Numbered from the stretch's first letter, positions 8,865 to 17,904 are shown. The stretch: 64,000 bases of DNA from Pseudomonas arsenicoxydans (GCF_900103875.1 NZ_LT629705.1:6333001-6397000), one strand, 5' to 3'. Made by a program: numbers and translations. Notes: generated by a model not told the origin, from the sequence alone.

Positions 8865-10289
8865 ATGCAAACCAAACTCTTGATCAACGGCCAACTGATC
8901 GACGGCGACGGCCCCGCCCAACCCGTATTCAATCCGGCGCTGGGTCGTGTGCTGGTGGAAATCAACGAAGCCAGCGAAGCCCAGGTCGATGCCGCCGTGC
9001 GGGCCGCCGACAATGCGTTCGATAGCTGGTCTCAAACCACGCCGAAAGAGCGCTCGCTGCTGCTGCTCAAACTCGCCGACGCCATCGAAGCCCACGGTGA
9101 AGAACTGGCCAAGCTGGAATCGGACAACTGCGGCAAGCCTTACAGCGCGGCACTCAATGACGAGATCCCGGCGATTGCCGACGTGTTCCGTTTCTTCGCC
9201 GGGGCCAGCCGCTGCATGAGCGGTTCGGCAGGCGGCGAATACCTGCCCGGCCACACCTCGATGATTCGCCGCGACCCGGTCGGCGTGATCGCCTCGATTG
9301 CACCGTGGAATTACCCGCTGATGATGGTCGCGTGGAAAATCGCTCCTGCCTTGGCCGCCGGTAATACCGTGGTGCTCAAGCCATCGGAACAAACCCCGCT
9401 GACCGCGTTGCGCCTGGCCGAACTGGCTTCGGAGATTTTCCCCGCCGGTGTGCTTAACCTGGTGTTTGGCCGTGGACCATCCGTCGGCAGTCCACTGGTC
9501 ACCCATCCGAAGGTGCGCATGGTCTCGCTCACCGGTTCTATCGCCACGGGTTCGAACATCATTTCCAGCACCGCCGACAGCGTCAAACGCATGCACATGG
9601 AGCTGGGCGGCAAGGCTCCGGTGATCATCTTCGACGACGCCGACATCGACGCCGCCGTGGAAGGCATTCGCACCTTCGGCTTCTACAACGCCGGCCAGGA
9701 CTGCACCGCCGCCTGCCGCATCTACGCGCAGGAAGGCATCTACGACAAGTTCGTCGAGAAGCTTGGCGAGGCCGTTAGCAGCATCAAGTACGGTTTGCAG
9801 GATGATCCGTCGACCGAGTTGGGCCCGCTGATCACTGCGCAACATCGCGACCGCGTGGCCGGTTTTGTCGAGCGCGCCGTGGCTCAACCGCACATCCGCT
9901 TGATCACTGGCGGCAAGGCTGTCGACGGCAATGGTTTTTTCTTCGAGCCGACAGTGCTGGCCGACGCCCACCAGGACGACGAAATCGTACGCCGCGAAGT
10001 ATTCGGGCCGGTGGTTTCGGTGACCAAATTCACCGATGAAGCGCAGGTGCTGGGTTGGGCCAACGATTCGGACTACGGCCTGGCGTCGTCAGTCTGGACC
10101 TCGGATGTCGGCCGCGCGCATCGCCTCTCGGCCCGCTTGCAGTACGGCTGCACCTGGGTAAATACGCACTTCATGCTGGTCAGTGAAATGCCCCACGGCG
10201 GTCAGAAACTGTCCGGTTATGGGAAGGACATGTCGATGTACGGGCTGGAGGACTACACCGTCGTTCGGCATGTGATGTTCAAGCACTAA
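8865..10289 (+). CDS. patD: Gamma-aminobutyraldehyde dehydrogenase PatD/YdcW-like
   Basis: Oxidises 4-aminobutyraldehyde (in equilibrium with 1-pyrroline) to GABA using NAD, the second step of putrescine transamination. It has 474 residues, the usual length of PatD. Catalytic elements are complete: PWNYP, Glu246 in MELGGKAPV and Cys280 in GQDCTAACR. The protein is a close paralogue of the dehydrogenase at 2982 but lacks the extra N-terminus. Its place after ydcSTUV equals that of patD (ydcW) in E. coli. The start follows the AGGACAGGAC ribosome site. A degenerate REP unit follows the stop, then an APC permease gene 210 bases on. Confidence 0.9.
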   Translation: MQTKLLINGQLIDGDGPAQPVFNPALGRVLVEINEASEAQVDAAVRAADNAFDSWSQTTPKERSLLLLKLADAIEAHGEELAKLESDNCGKPYSAALNDEIPAIADVFRFFAGASRCMSGSAGGEYLPGHTSMIRRDPVGVIASIAPWNYPLMMVAWKIAPALAAGNTVVLKPSEQTPLTALRLAELASEIFPAGVLNLVFGRGPSVGSPLVTHPKVRMVSLTGSIATGSNIISSTADSVKRMHMELGGKAPVIIFDDADIDAAVEGIRTFGFYNAGQDCTAACRIYAQEGIYDKFVEKLGEAVSSIKYGLQDDPSTELGPLITAQHRDRVAGFVERAVAQPHIRLITGGKAVDGNGFFFEPTVLADAHQDDEIVRREVFGPVVSVTKFTDEAQVLGWANDSDYGLASSVWTSDVGRAHRLSARLQYGCTWVNTHFMLVSEMPHGGQKLSGYGKDMSMYGLEDYTVVRHVMFKH

Positions 10290-10292
10290 ACG

Positions 10293-10345
10293 CATCGCGG
10301 GCAGGTTCACCGCAGTCTCTGTGGGAGCGAGCCTGCTCGCGATGG
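10293..10345. repeat. Degenerate REP pair
   Basis: A CATCGCGGGCAGGTTCACCGC arm, partly decayed, faces a GTGGGAGCGAGCCTGCTCGCG arm. It is related to the REP doublets elsewhere in the window but shorter, with almost no spacer. It lies just after the patD stop codon. Confidence 0.65.
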
Positions 10346-10499
10346 CGACACCGCAATATCAAGGAAGAAACCGGCACAAGCACCACCAGGTCACACGCCA
10401 AAGAAACCAAAACAATAACCACCGATCCGGGCAGCGCCTCACGGCCCCGCCACGGTTTCGGACATCCGAAATCTGCCGATTTTCCGGAGCTTACACACC

Positions 10500-11984
10500 A
10501 TGAGTGCACTACCCGAACTCTCTGCTGCCGTCGCCGACAGCGATGCCGAGCAGCTACGCAAACTGGGTTACACCTCAAACTTCAATCGCAGCATGAGCCT
10601 GTGGGAAAACTTCGCCCTGGGCTTCACTTACCTCTCCCCCGTCGTGGGGGTGTATACCCTCTTCGGCCTGTGCCTGGCCGCCGGCGGTCCACCGATGTTC
10701 TGGGCCTATTTGCTGGTCGGTTGCGGCCAGTTGCTGGTCTGCCTGATCTTCGGTGAAGTGGTTTCGCAATTCCCGATTTCCGGCGGCGTCTACCCATGGG
10801 CTCGCCGCTTGGTGGGCAAACGCTGGGCGTGGATGGTCGGCTGGATCTACTCCATCGCCCTGTGCGTGACCATTGCGGCCGTTGCCGTCGGTGCCGGTCC
10901 TTACCTGGCCGCGATGATGGGCTTTGAGCCGAGCAACAACACCAACATCGTCATCGCGCTGTTCCTGACGTTGTTCGCCACCCTGGTCAACCTCAGCGGC
11001 ACCAAAATGCTCGCGCGGATCGCCATGTTCGGCTTTATCTGCGAGCTGGTCGGCGCGGTGATCGTCGGTGTTTACCTGCTGGTCTTCGAGCGTCACCAAT
11101 CGATCAGCGTGCTGTTCAACACCTTCGATATCAGCGTTGATGGCTCGTATCTGCCAGCCTTCCTCACCGCCTCGCTGGCGGGGATGTTCCTGTACTACGG
11201 CTTCGAGGCCTGCGGCGATGTCGCTGAAGAAACTCCGAATCCGAGCAAGCAGATTCCGGTGGCCATGCGCATGACCATCTACATCGGCGGCATCGCGGCG
11301 ATGTTCGCCTGCCTGGCACTGATCCTCGCCGTACCGGACATGCAAGCCGTGATCAACGGCACCGACAAGGACCCGGTCACCACCATCCTCAACAACGCTT
11401 TCGGCCCGGTCGGTTCGAAAGTGGTGATGGGCGTCGTGATGATTTCGTTCATCTCCTGCGTCATCAGCCTGCAAGCGGCGGCGAGTCGTCTGCTCTACTC
11501 CTACGCTCGCGACGAAATGGTCATCGGTAGCTCACTGCTCAAGAAGATTTCTCCTACGACCCAGGTTCCGGTAGCGGCACTGTTCGTCTCCGGCGTCCTG
11601 CCGGCGCTGATCATTATCCTGGGCTTCTTCCTGCAAGATGCCGTAGCGACCATCGTCAGCTTCGCAGCGATCGGCATCTACCTGGCATTCCAGATGATCG
11701 TTCTCGCAGCACTGTATGCGCGCCTGAAAGGCTGGAAACCCAGCGGCAAATTCACCCTCGGCGCCTGGGGTTGGGTAGTGAATATCGGCGCGCTGGTCTA
11801 CGGCGTCGGCGCGATCATCAACATGGCCTGGCCACGTACACCGGATGCGGCGTGGTACATCAACTACGCGATGGTGTTGAGTACTGCGATCGTTATCGGG
11901 CTGGGGTTGATCTACATGTGGATTGCCAAACCGTATGACCACGGTAAGGCGCCTGCGGGGGATGCTTGGAAGGTTAGTCGGTAA
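10500..11984 (+). CDS. APC-superfamily amino acid permease
   Basis: Inner-membrane secondary transporter of 494 residues with about twelve hydrophobic segments. The first begins after an N-terminal cytoplasmic stretch that ends in LGYTSNFNRSMSLWENFALGF, a form typical of GABA/choline/ethanolamine-type members of the APC superfamily. The GGVYPWARRLVGKRW loop after the third segment and the polar EACGDVAEETPNPSKQIP loop are family hallmarks. Position after patD suggests GABA, putrescine or a related amine as substrate, but that is inference. A 210-base gap holding a degenerate REP pair precedes it. Its last 11 bases overlap, tail to tail, the 3' end of the AAA ATPase gene. Confidence 0.85.
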   Translation: MSALPELSAAVADSDAEQLRKLGYTSNFNRSMSLWENFALGFTYLSPVVGVYTLFGLCLAAGGPPMFWAYLLVGCGQLLVCLIFGEVVSQFPISGGVYPWARRLVGKRWAWMVGWIYSIALCVTIAAVAVGAGPYLAAMMGFEPSNNTNIVIALFLTLFATLVNLSGTKMLARIAMFGFICELVGAVIVGVYLLVFERHQSISVLFNTFDISVDGSYLPAFLTASLAGMFLYYGFEACGDVAEETPNPSKQIPVAMRMTIYIGGIAAMFACLALILAVPDMQAVINGTDKDPVTTILNNAFGPVGSKVVMGVVMISFISCVISLQAAASRLLYSYARDEMVIGSSLLKKISPTTQVPVAALFVSGVLPALIIILGFFLQDAVATIVSFAAIGIYLAFQMIVLAALYARLKGWKPSGKFTLGAWGWVVNIGALVYGVGAIINMAWPRTPDAAWYINYAMVLSTAIVIGLGLIYMWIAKPYDHGKAPAGDAWKVSR

Positions 11985-13287
11985 TTGAGTTTCGCCCCGG
12001 TGTTGGTTGTAACACCGGGGCGAGATGTGGCAATGACCCCGCCCTCTTGATCAGCGGCAAACCACGATAACGGCCTTCGAAGTAGCGCTTTTCAACATCC
12101 TCACCCTCGCGGCCTTCAAAGTCGTGAACGGAAAAAAGGCACGTTGCGCCGTTGGCATCACGTTCAGTGATCCAGAACTGATCGCGCCGCAGCGCTTGAG
12201 CGTTCATTAGATGTGTATCGTGAGTCGTAAAGATCAGCTGAGTGTTCAGCCCACTGTCCAAATGTTTTTCAATCAAATCGGCGACTATGGTTGGATGAAG
12301 GCTACTGTCCAATTCATCGACAGACAGTATCCCGCTACCATCGGTGTGATTGATCATGAACCAGGGAAGCCAGAATCCGATCAGGTTTTTCGTACCCCCG
12401 GACTCCTCTGAAAAATCAAACTCCGCTCGCCCCAAATGACTCGTATGCGTCAGGGTTATCTTGTCTTTTTGCGCTGCGGCGAAGAACTCTTTAAGCGTCA
12501 GTTTTTTACTGATTGGTAAAACGTCCGCATCCGTATTGAGCTGAATTTGCGAGACTGGAATATCAACGGCCTTTAGAAAGTCTCTCAAGTCGTTTGTATA
12601 GTCGGATGCCATCTGAAGAAACCTGATCGATGCCGCCGACAACCCCATCATATTGTTCTGCTCAATAACGAGAAGGCCAGACTGAAACCAGGCAAATGGC
12701 TGTCGCAGTTGCGTCAGCTCTTCACTGCTGTTCGCAACGGCCTGCGCAATGAACAACATCTTGGGGCTGGTTAAACGCCGCCAGGCATTGTGAACCTCTA
12801 TGCCTCCCTCAAGGCTTGAGCCAAAAACATACTGCTCGCCGTCCTTACTCAAAAAACGCCGATACAACAGTGTTTCCTTCCCTTTCGGGTATGAAACGAG
12901 GTGCTCCTCAAGTATTCGTTGTGCGGTCATGCGCAACACAAACCGATATCGAAGTGAGCCTTGAATAAAGTTGTATTCGAAACAGCTCGGCTCGTCATGA
13001 AGTTGCGGATCAAACCGAAACGGTGAGACTGGTAGGGGTTCATCATTTGAGGTTGGCGGTGAAGCCAGCAGCGTCCCCATGACGCCCATCGCCCGGATCA
13101 ACGAAGATTTACCCGACGCGTTCGGCCCATATATCGCGGCCACCTTCAGCAAGTCCGGCAGCTTCTCTCCATTTGCCACCGACTTGAAAATGTTGCGCTT
13201 TTTGCTCAAGCGCGGTGTAGCAGCCATTGACAGGGTTTGCCTGTCACGGAAGGAGCGATAATTGGAAACTGAAAACTCAATCAACAT
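11974..13287 (-). CDS. AAA15-type ATPase (COG1106-like), solo
   Basis: Predicted ATPase of 437 residues related to the SMC/OLD-like ATPases of RloA, AriA and abortive-infection families. It opens with MLIEFSVSNYRSF, followed by Walker A YGPNASGKSSLI near residue 50, an ABC/SMC-like signature EESGGTKNL near 320, Walker B GILSVDELDSSLHP and the TTHDTHLM switch. The start at 13287 is chosen over a longer in-frame ATG at 13341 because it begins the conserved FSVSNYRSF motif. No RloB, TOPRIM or nuclease partner lies on either side. Codon and base use look less GC-rich than the flanking core genes, which suggests transfer. Biochemical role unknown; phage defence is a possibility, not shown. Confidence 0.8.
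   Translation of the reverse strand: MLIEFSVSNYRSFRDRQTLSMAATPRLSKKRNIFKSVANGEKLPDLLKVAAIYGPNASGKSSLIRAMGVMGTLLASPPTSNDEPLPVSPFRFDPQLHDEPSCFEYNFIQGSLRYRFVLRMTAQRILEEHLVSYPKGKETLLYRRFLSKDGEQYVFGSSLEGGIEVHNAWRRLTSPKMLFIAQAVANSSEELTQLRQPFAWFQSGLLVIEQNNMMGLSAASIRFLQMASDYTNDLRDFLKAVDIPVSQIQLNTDADVLPISKKLTLKEFFAAAQKDKITLTHTSHLGRAEFDFSEESGGTKNLIGFWLPWFMINHTDGSGILSVDELDSSLHPTIVADLIEKHLDSGLNTQLIFTTHDTHLMNAQALRRDQFWITERDANGATCLFSVHDFEGREGEDVEKRYFEGRYRGLPLIKRAGSLPHLAPVLQPTPGRNSITD
11993..12022. terminator. Perfect 12-bp stem at the tail-to-tail junction of the permease and ATPase genes
   Basis: CGCCCCGGTGTT and AACACCGGGGCG are separated by six bases. The stem lies nine bases after the permease stop and inside the 3' end of the minus-strand ATPase coding region. 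There is no T-run on either side, so it is better seen as an mRNA 3'-end stabiliser or remnant terminator than as a classic intrinsic terminator. Confidence 0.5.
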
Positions 13288-13430
13288 GTAGCAAACCTGC
13301 AGTTCGTTCCTGAATACGGAAAAAACTATAGGAAAAACCAAGACTGGAACGCTGCTTCACTGCACTTCAAGCAAAAACAGGAAATTCCTACAGATCGAGC
13401 CTTCCGATAAAGGCACCAATTCCTACAACA

Positions 13431-13505
13431 CGCGGCGCCAGAGTAGACTTGGCGCCGCGAGCGCCTGAACGATAGGCTTTACCTCGTCGCTGCCAAATCA
13501 GCGAC
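13431..13505. promoter_or_regulatory. Two hairpins in the leader upstream of the BRO-N gene
   Basis: A first inverted repeat, CGCGGCGCCA...TGGCGCCGCG (13431-13459), is followed by a second, GTCGCTG-CCAAAT-CAGCGAC (13486-13505). They precede the short leader ORF at 13534. The arrangement of stems, a leader ORF and then a BRO-type gene recalls prophage regulatory leaders; that reading is inference. Confidence 0.4.
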
Positions 13506-13533
13506 CCGGGGTCGAAGCCGGTAAATCATCAAC

Positions 13534-13698
13534 ATGGCGCATCCGCGCCCCCATAAGAACTGGGGCATTTTTTTGCCTTTCAGCTTCACTTTATGGTGGG
13601 CCGTGTGGCGCGGGCCTCTCGGCTTTTCCGTGTTGATCGAGAATGTTCCGACTTCGAACGCCGCACGGTCCGCCACCCATAATCTGTCGAAGGATTAG
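13534..13698 (+). CDS. Short phage-type leader ORF (Ash/Icd-like), 54 residues
   Basis: Small ORF starting MAHPRPHKNWG and containing FSFTLWWAVWRGP, a pattern I associate with Ash/Icd-like leader peptides found just upstream of phage regulatory and BRO genes in Pseudomonas; this recognition is from memory and not tested. The frame upstream of its ATG encodes VAAKSATRGRSR and then TAA, so a longer ancestral ORF may have been split. Its stop TAG overlaps a GTG that is in frame with the BRO-N gene (TAGTG), which would allow coupled re-initiation. It may act as a translated leader rather than a stable protein. Confidence 0.4.
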   Translation: MAHPRPHKNWGIFLPFSFTLWWAVWRGPLGFSVLIENVPTSNAARSATHNLSKD

Positions 13699-13730
13699 TG
13701 GCGGCTCCCTTTTCAACATGGAGTCGAAAA

Positions 13731-14243
13731 ATGCTCAAGCACACGCTAAATCCGTCTGAAACCCGTCCTCATTTCATCCCTACCGTCTTCACCCGCCACA
13801 ACCGCTTCCTCCACGCGTTCATTCAAGACAACCAAGCCTGGTTCTGCGTCCAGGATCTCGGTCGCTTGATGGGCCGTCCGCTGGACCAACGCCTCACCCT
13901 GAAACTCGATCCCGATCAACGCCGATACGTCTGGTTGCTGAAGGACGGCAAAACCGTCGAATCGCTGATGGTCAGCGAATCAGGGATGTATGCCCTGCTG
14001 GTTCACCATTTCGTCCCGGAAAACCGAAATCTGCGTCAGTGGCTGAGTAATGAAGTCATACCCACGCTGCGCGAATCGAAAGCAACGCCTGTGGATAACA
14101 TTCCAAGCCTGAGTTCATTGCAGTGGGCCGGCATCTCGGTGCCGCTGCTGCATTGGCAGCATCAGGCCTGGATCAAGTGGCGGGACATGCCTGATCTGAT
14201 GCAGGCACAGCGACCGTTCACGATCATGGGCACTTGCAGTTGA
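13731..14243 (+). CDS. BRO-N domain protein (phage-type)
   Basis: Protein of 170 residues whose first 110 residues form a BRO-N (Bro N-terminal/antirepressor-type) domain: FTRHNRFLHAFIQDNQAWFCVQDLGRLMG, and LMVSESGMYALLVHHF, ending in the family motif RQWLSNEVIPTLRES. BRO-N proteins are common in prophages and bind DNA. The C-terminal 60 residues (VPLLHWQHQAWIKWRDMP) have no domain I recognise. An upstream GTG at 13698 could be used by coupling to the leader ORF, but the ATG at 13731 is preferred. No other phage genes surround it, so it appears as an isolated phage remnant or a domesticated regulator. Confidence 0.8.
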   Translation: MLKHTLNPSETRPHFIPTVFTRHNRFLHAFIQDNQAWFCVQDLGRLMGRPLDQRLTLKLDPDQRRYVWLLKDGKTVESLMVSESGMYALLVHHFVPENRNLRQWLSNEVIPTLRESKATPVDNIPSLSSLQWAGISVPLLHWQHQAWIKWRDMPDLMQAQRPFTIMGTCS

Positions 14244-14262
14244 AGGCAGGGTAAATAATGAA

Positions 14263-14293
14263 AAAGGGGAGGACTTCACAGTCCGCCCCTTTG
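14263..14293. terminator. Bidirectional intrinsic terminator after the BRO-N gene
   Basis: AAAGGGGAGGACT-TCAC-AGTCCGCCCCTTT forms a GC-rich stem flanked by A-run and T-run, placed between the converging BRO-N gene and the small minus-strand ORF. It can serve both directions. Confidence 0.75.
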
Positions 14294-14302
14294 GTTTGGC
14301 GC

Positions 14303-14488
14303 TCAAAACCGCGAAACAGTCCGCATCGCGTCCACCAGATACCGCATCGCAATCCGGTCGCTCTCCGACAGCTCTCGATACCGCTCCAGCAGCTTCATTT
14401 CGTCCGGGCTGAGTCGGCGCCTTCGCCGGCCGCTTGCCAGGCAAGGAAGAATTCCTAACATTTCGGTGATGCCTTGTACTTTTGTCAT
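14303..14488 (-). CDS. Small basic protein, unknown function
   Basis: ORF of 61 residues (MTKVQGITEML...) with an RRRRR cluster near residue 22 and an acidic-helical tail LSPDEMKLLERYRELSESDRIAMRYLVDA-like region, similar in style to the C-terminal helices of small phage regulators. A longer form starting at 14533 (MRFLKF) has an even better ribosome site (GGAG, six bases) and would give 76 residues; the choice is open. It converges on the BRO-N gene and shares its terminator. No domain was recognised. It is part of the same low-GC accessory stretch. Confidence 0.5.
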   Translation of the reverse strand: MTKVQGITEMLGILPCLASGRRRRRLSPDEMKLLERYRELSESDRIAMRYLVDAMRTVSRF

Positions 14489-14880
14489 CGACGATGTCCT
14501 TTTATACGTCCGAGAAAACTTCAAAAACCGCATCGCCCTCTCCTTTTTGTTTGTCGCCGGCCTGAAGGGCAGAAACCGGTCATGAACACAGAATAGGAAG
14601 ATTCGCGGCGCTGAAAAGCGGTTTTTAGAGTAATTAGTCAAAAAAAGCAGAAATGCCCTATGAATCAGAAAGTACTGTGGGAAAACTTCACCGACATCTC
14701 TTGTTTCATTGCCGCGTGTCCAAAGTGCTACCAATCATTTTTTCTCGGCAACCGAACGGTTTAAGCTATTTGTTATCTGTTTAACGTCCGTTGCGTTTGG
14801 CCGAAGGCATGTCCGAACCGATATTTTTGATCCAGCACGTGCCAGGAACGGCGCGGGATTGTTCACGACAGGTTGTACTT
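14489..14880. other. Intergenic region between the accessory island and opgD
   Basis: About 390 bases, AT-richer than the flanks. It should hold the promoter of the small minus-strand ORF and, nearer 14760-14860, that of opgD. I see no convincing gene, repeat or RNA in it. The only candidates are an alternative start for the small ORF at 14533 and in-frame upstream codons for opgD from 14791, which I did not accept. Confidence 0.5.
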
Positions 14881-16506
14881 ATGCATCGCAGGAATTTGCT
14901 CAAAGCGTCCATGGCCATTGCGGCTTACACCGGTTTATCGGCCTCTGGCCTGATGGCCGCGCGTGCCTGGGCAAGCAATGGCACCGCTGATGGCGACGCC
15001 CAGGCGTTCGATTTCGAGGCGCTGAAGGTCCAGGCCAAGCAACTCGCTGGCAACCGCTATCAGGACACCAAGCAAGTTCTGCCACCGACACTGGCGACCA
15101 TGACGCCGCAGAATTTCAATGCGATCCGCTACGACGGCAACCACTCGTTGTGGAAAGACTTGAACGGTCAGCTGGACGTGCAGTTTTTCCATGTCGGCAT
15201 GGGTTTCAAACAGCCGGTGCGCATGTACAGCGTCGATCCCAAGACGCGCCAGGCCCGTGAAGTGCATTTCCGCCCTTCCCTGTTCAACTACGAAAAAACC
15301 ACGGTCGACACCAAACAGCTCACGGGCGATCTGGGGTTTTCCGGTTTCAAGTTGTTCAAGGCACCGGAACTGGACCAACACGACGTGCTGTCCTTCCTCG
15401 GCGCCAGCTATTTCCGAGCGGTAGATGCCTCCGGCCAGTACGGTTTGTCGGCCCGCGGACTGGCGGTCGATACCTACGCCAAGAAGCGTGAGGAATTCCC
15501 GGACTTCACCAAATTCTGGTTCGAGACGCCGGACAAGGACAGTACCCGCTTCGTGGTCTACGCCCTGCTGGATTCGCCAAGTGCCACCGGCGCATACCGT
15601 TTTGACATTGACTGCCAGGCCAGCCAGGTGGTCATGGGCATCGACGCGCACATCAATGCGCGGACCGCCATCGAACAATTGGGCATCGCACCGATGACCA
15701 GTATGTTCAGCTGCGGCACCCACGAGCGCCGCATGTGCGACACCATTCACCCGCAGATCCACGATTCGGATCGCCTGGCGATGTGGCGTGGCAACGGCGA
15801 GTGGATCTGCCGTCCACTGAACAACCCGGCGACCCTGCAATTCAATGCCTTCGCCGACACCGACCCGAAAGGTTTCGGCCTGGTGCAGACCGATCACGAG
15901 TTCGCCAGCTACCAAGACACCGTCGACTGGTACAGCAAGCGCCCGAGCCTGTGGGTAGAACCTACGACGGCGTGGGGCGAAGGCTCTATCGATCTGTTGG
16001 AAATTCCTACAACCGGCGAAACCCTGGACAACATCGTCGCGTTCTGGACCCCGAAAAAGCCGGTCGCTGCCGGTGATTCCCTCAACTACGGCTACAAGCT
16101 CTACTGGAGCGCGTTGCCGCCGGTCGGCACACCGCTGGCGCGGGTCAACGCGACCCGTTCGGGCATGGGCGGCTTCACCGAGGGCTGGGCGCCGGGCGAG
16201 CATTACCCTGAGGTCTGGGCGCGCCGGTTTGCCGTGGACTTCACAGGCGGCGGCCTGGACCGCTTGCCGGAGGGCGCGGGGATCGAGCCGGTGGTGACGT
16301 GCTCCAACGGCGAGGTCAAGGACTTCAACGTGCTGCAGCTCGATGACATCAAGGGTTACCGGATCACTTTCGACTGGTACCCGACCAACGACAGCGTGGC
16401 ACCGGTGGAACTGCGGTTGTTCATTCGCACCAATGACCGGACGTTGAGTGAGACCTGGTTGTACCAGTATTTCCCGCCGGCACCGGATAAGCGCAAGTAC
16501 ACCTGA
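14881..16506 (+). CDS. opgD: Glucan biosynthesis protein D
   Basis: Periplasmic protein of the OpgG/OpgD (MdoG) family, 541 residues, involved in making osmoregulated periplasmic glucans. It begins with a twin-arginine signal ([10 protein letters not shown] followed by [21 protein letters not shown]), as expected for OpgD, which is Tat-exported, unlike OpgG. The mature part shows the conserved domain throughout, e.g. [24 protein letters not shown] and [16 protein letters not shown] longer reading from 14791 is possible but would bury the Tat motif; the ATG at 14881 is preferred. No other opg gene is adjacent. A strong terminator follows and is shared with the convergent oxidoreductase gene. 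Confidence 0.93.
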   Translation: MHRRNLLKASMAIAAYTGLSASGLMAARAWASNGTADGDAQAFDFEALKVQAKQLAGNRYQDTKQVLPPTLATMTPQNFNAIRYDGNHSLWKDLNGQLDVQFFHVGMGFKQPVRMYSVDPKTRQAREVHFRPSLFNYEKTTVDTKQLTGDLGFSGFKLFKAPELDQHDVLSFLGASYFRAVDASGQYGLSARGLAVDTYAKKREEFPDFTKFWFETPDKDSTRFVVYALLDSPSATGAYRFDIDCQASQVVMGIDAHINARTAIEQLGIAPMTSMFSCGTHERRMCDTIHPQIHDSDRLAMWRGNGEWICRPLNNPATLQFNAFADTDPKGFGLVQTDHEFASYQDTVDWYSKRPSLWVEPTTAWGEGSIDLLEIPTTGETLDNIVAFWTPKKPVAAGDSLNYGYKLYWSALPPVGTPLARVNATRSGMGGFTEGWAPGEHYPEVWARRFAVDFTGGGLDRLPEGAGIEPVVTCSNGEVKDFNVLQLDDIKGYRITFDWYPTNDSVAPVELRLFIRTNDRTLSETWLYQYFPPAPDKRKYT

Positions 16507-16549
16507 TGGTCAGGGCCTGACAGGCGACAAACCCCCGCTCCAGATACGC

Positions 16550-16582
16550 AAAAGCCCCGATCAACTCGATCGGGGCTTTTTT
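16550..16582. terminator. Intrinsic terminator between opgD and the OYE gene
   Basis: AAAAGCCCCGATC-AACTC-GATCGGGGCTTTTTT: a 12-13 bp stem with T-runs on both strands, so it can terminate both convergent genes. Confidence 0.9.
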
Positions 16583-16598
16583 GCTTTTATAGCATCAC

Positions 16599-17705
16599 TC
16601 AGTCACGCAAATCAGACTCATGAATCGGCTGATCGCGATGCGTTGCCCGCTGATACTGCGCCGGCCAGGTGGCCTTGCGGCCCCCCAGGTCATCATCTGC
16701 ATGCAGCGGCCAGTACGGGTCGCGCAACAGCTCACGCGCGAGGAAGATGATGTCGGCCTGGCAGGTACGCAGAATGTGCTCGGCCTGCGCGGGCTCGGTA
16801 ATCATTCCTACCGTGCCGGTGGCAATGCCTGACTCCTTGCGCACCCGTTCGGCGAAGCGTGTCTGATAACCAGGTCCCGTAGGAATCTCGGCATTGGCCG
16901 CAGTGCCACCTGACGACACATCGATCAAGTCCACGCCCAGATCCTTGAGACGCCGCGCCAGCTCGACGGTCTCATCCGGGTTCCAGCCGTCTTCCACCCA
17001 GTCGGTGGCCGACACCCGTACGAACAACGGCAGTTCTTCAGGCCATACCGCACGCACCGCTTCGGTGACTTGCAGCACCAGCCGGATCCGGTTCTCGAAC
17101 GAACCGCCATACTGGTCGCGTCGCTGATTGCTCAGCGGCGAAAGAAACTGATGCAACAGGTAACCGTGGGCAGCATGGATTTCGACGACTTTGAAACCGG
17201 CGGTCAACGCTCGCTTGGCCGAGGCGACAAAGGCCTGGATGACCTCAGCAATCTGGCTGTCATCGAGTTGCTTGGGCGGTGTGTGCTGTGGGTCGAAAGC
17301 AATCGGCGAAGGACCGACCGGCACCCAGCCACCTTCGTCGGGTTTGACGCTGCCATGCTTGCCGAGCCACGGCCGATGGGTGCTGGCCTTGCGTCCGGCG
17401 TGCGCCAATTGAATACCGGCCACCGCGCCTTGAGCGGTGATGAAGCGGGTGATGCGTTGCAACGGTTCGATTTGGTCATCGTTCCAAAGACCGAGGTCTT
17501 CGGCGGTGATGCGCCCGTCGGCCGTGACCGCCGTGGCTTCGGTGAACACCAGCCCGGCGCCGCCGACAGCGCGGCTACCAAGGTGGACCAGGTGCCAGTC
17601 ATTGGCCAGTCCATCGACGCTGGAGTACTGGCACATTGGCGATACCGCGATGCGGTTGAGCAGGGTCAATTGACGAAGGGTATAGGGTTCAAGCAGCAGA
17701 CTCAT
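16599..17705 (-). CDS. NADH:flavin oxidoreductase, Old Yellow Enzyme family (XenA/YqjM-like)
   Basis: FMN-dependent ene-reductase of 368 residues that reduces activated alkenes or nitro-compounds. A TIM barrel is evident from NRIAVSPMCQYSS (flavin-contact loop with Cys, as in XenA/YqjM), QLAHAGRKAS, the substrate-anion pair in IHAAHGYLLHQFLSP, and SNQRRDQYGGS. The C-terminal FMN phosphate loop follows as GTVGMI and ends in ARELLRDPYWPLHA. This places it in the short thermophilic-like/XenA branch; the true substrate is not known. It is a single gene, convergent with opgD. The 244-base gap behind its start contains a half REP unit and no other gene. Confidence 0.88.
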   Translation of the reverse strand: MSLLLEPYTLRQLTLLNRIAVSPMCQYSSVDGLANDWHLVHLGSRAVGGAGLVFTEATAVTADGRITAEDLGLWNDDQIEPLQRITRFITAQGAVAGIQLAHAGRKASTHRPWLGKHGSVKPDEGGWVPVGPSPIAFDPQHTPPKQLDDSQIAEVIQAFVASAKRALTAGFKVVEIHAAHGYLLHQFLSPLSNQRRDQYGGSFENRIRLVLQVTEAVRAVWPEELPLFVRVSATDWVEDGWNPDETVELARRLKDLGVDLIDVSSGGTAANAEIPTGPGYQTRFAERVRKESGIATGTVGMITEPAQAEHILRTCQADIIFLARELLRDPYWPLHADDDLGGRKATWPAQYQRATHRDQPIHESDLRD

Positions 17706-17904
17706 GGGGCACCTCTCGAATCAGTGGGCAGGCTCCAGGGTTCTGTTTGAAAAGTCGACGAGTGACAGGAAAAAGGTAGAGCACCCGCCCCCGCGGGCAA
17801 AAAATTCGACAAGACGTCACAAGGATTATCAAGCAGTGCTTAGAGCCTAGTCGACATCGAGGGATGAGGGAGGGTTCCGGGGATATTTGGCGTCAGGTAG
17901 ATCG

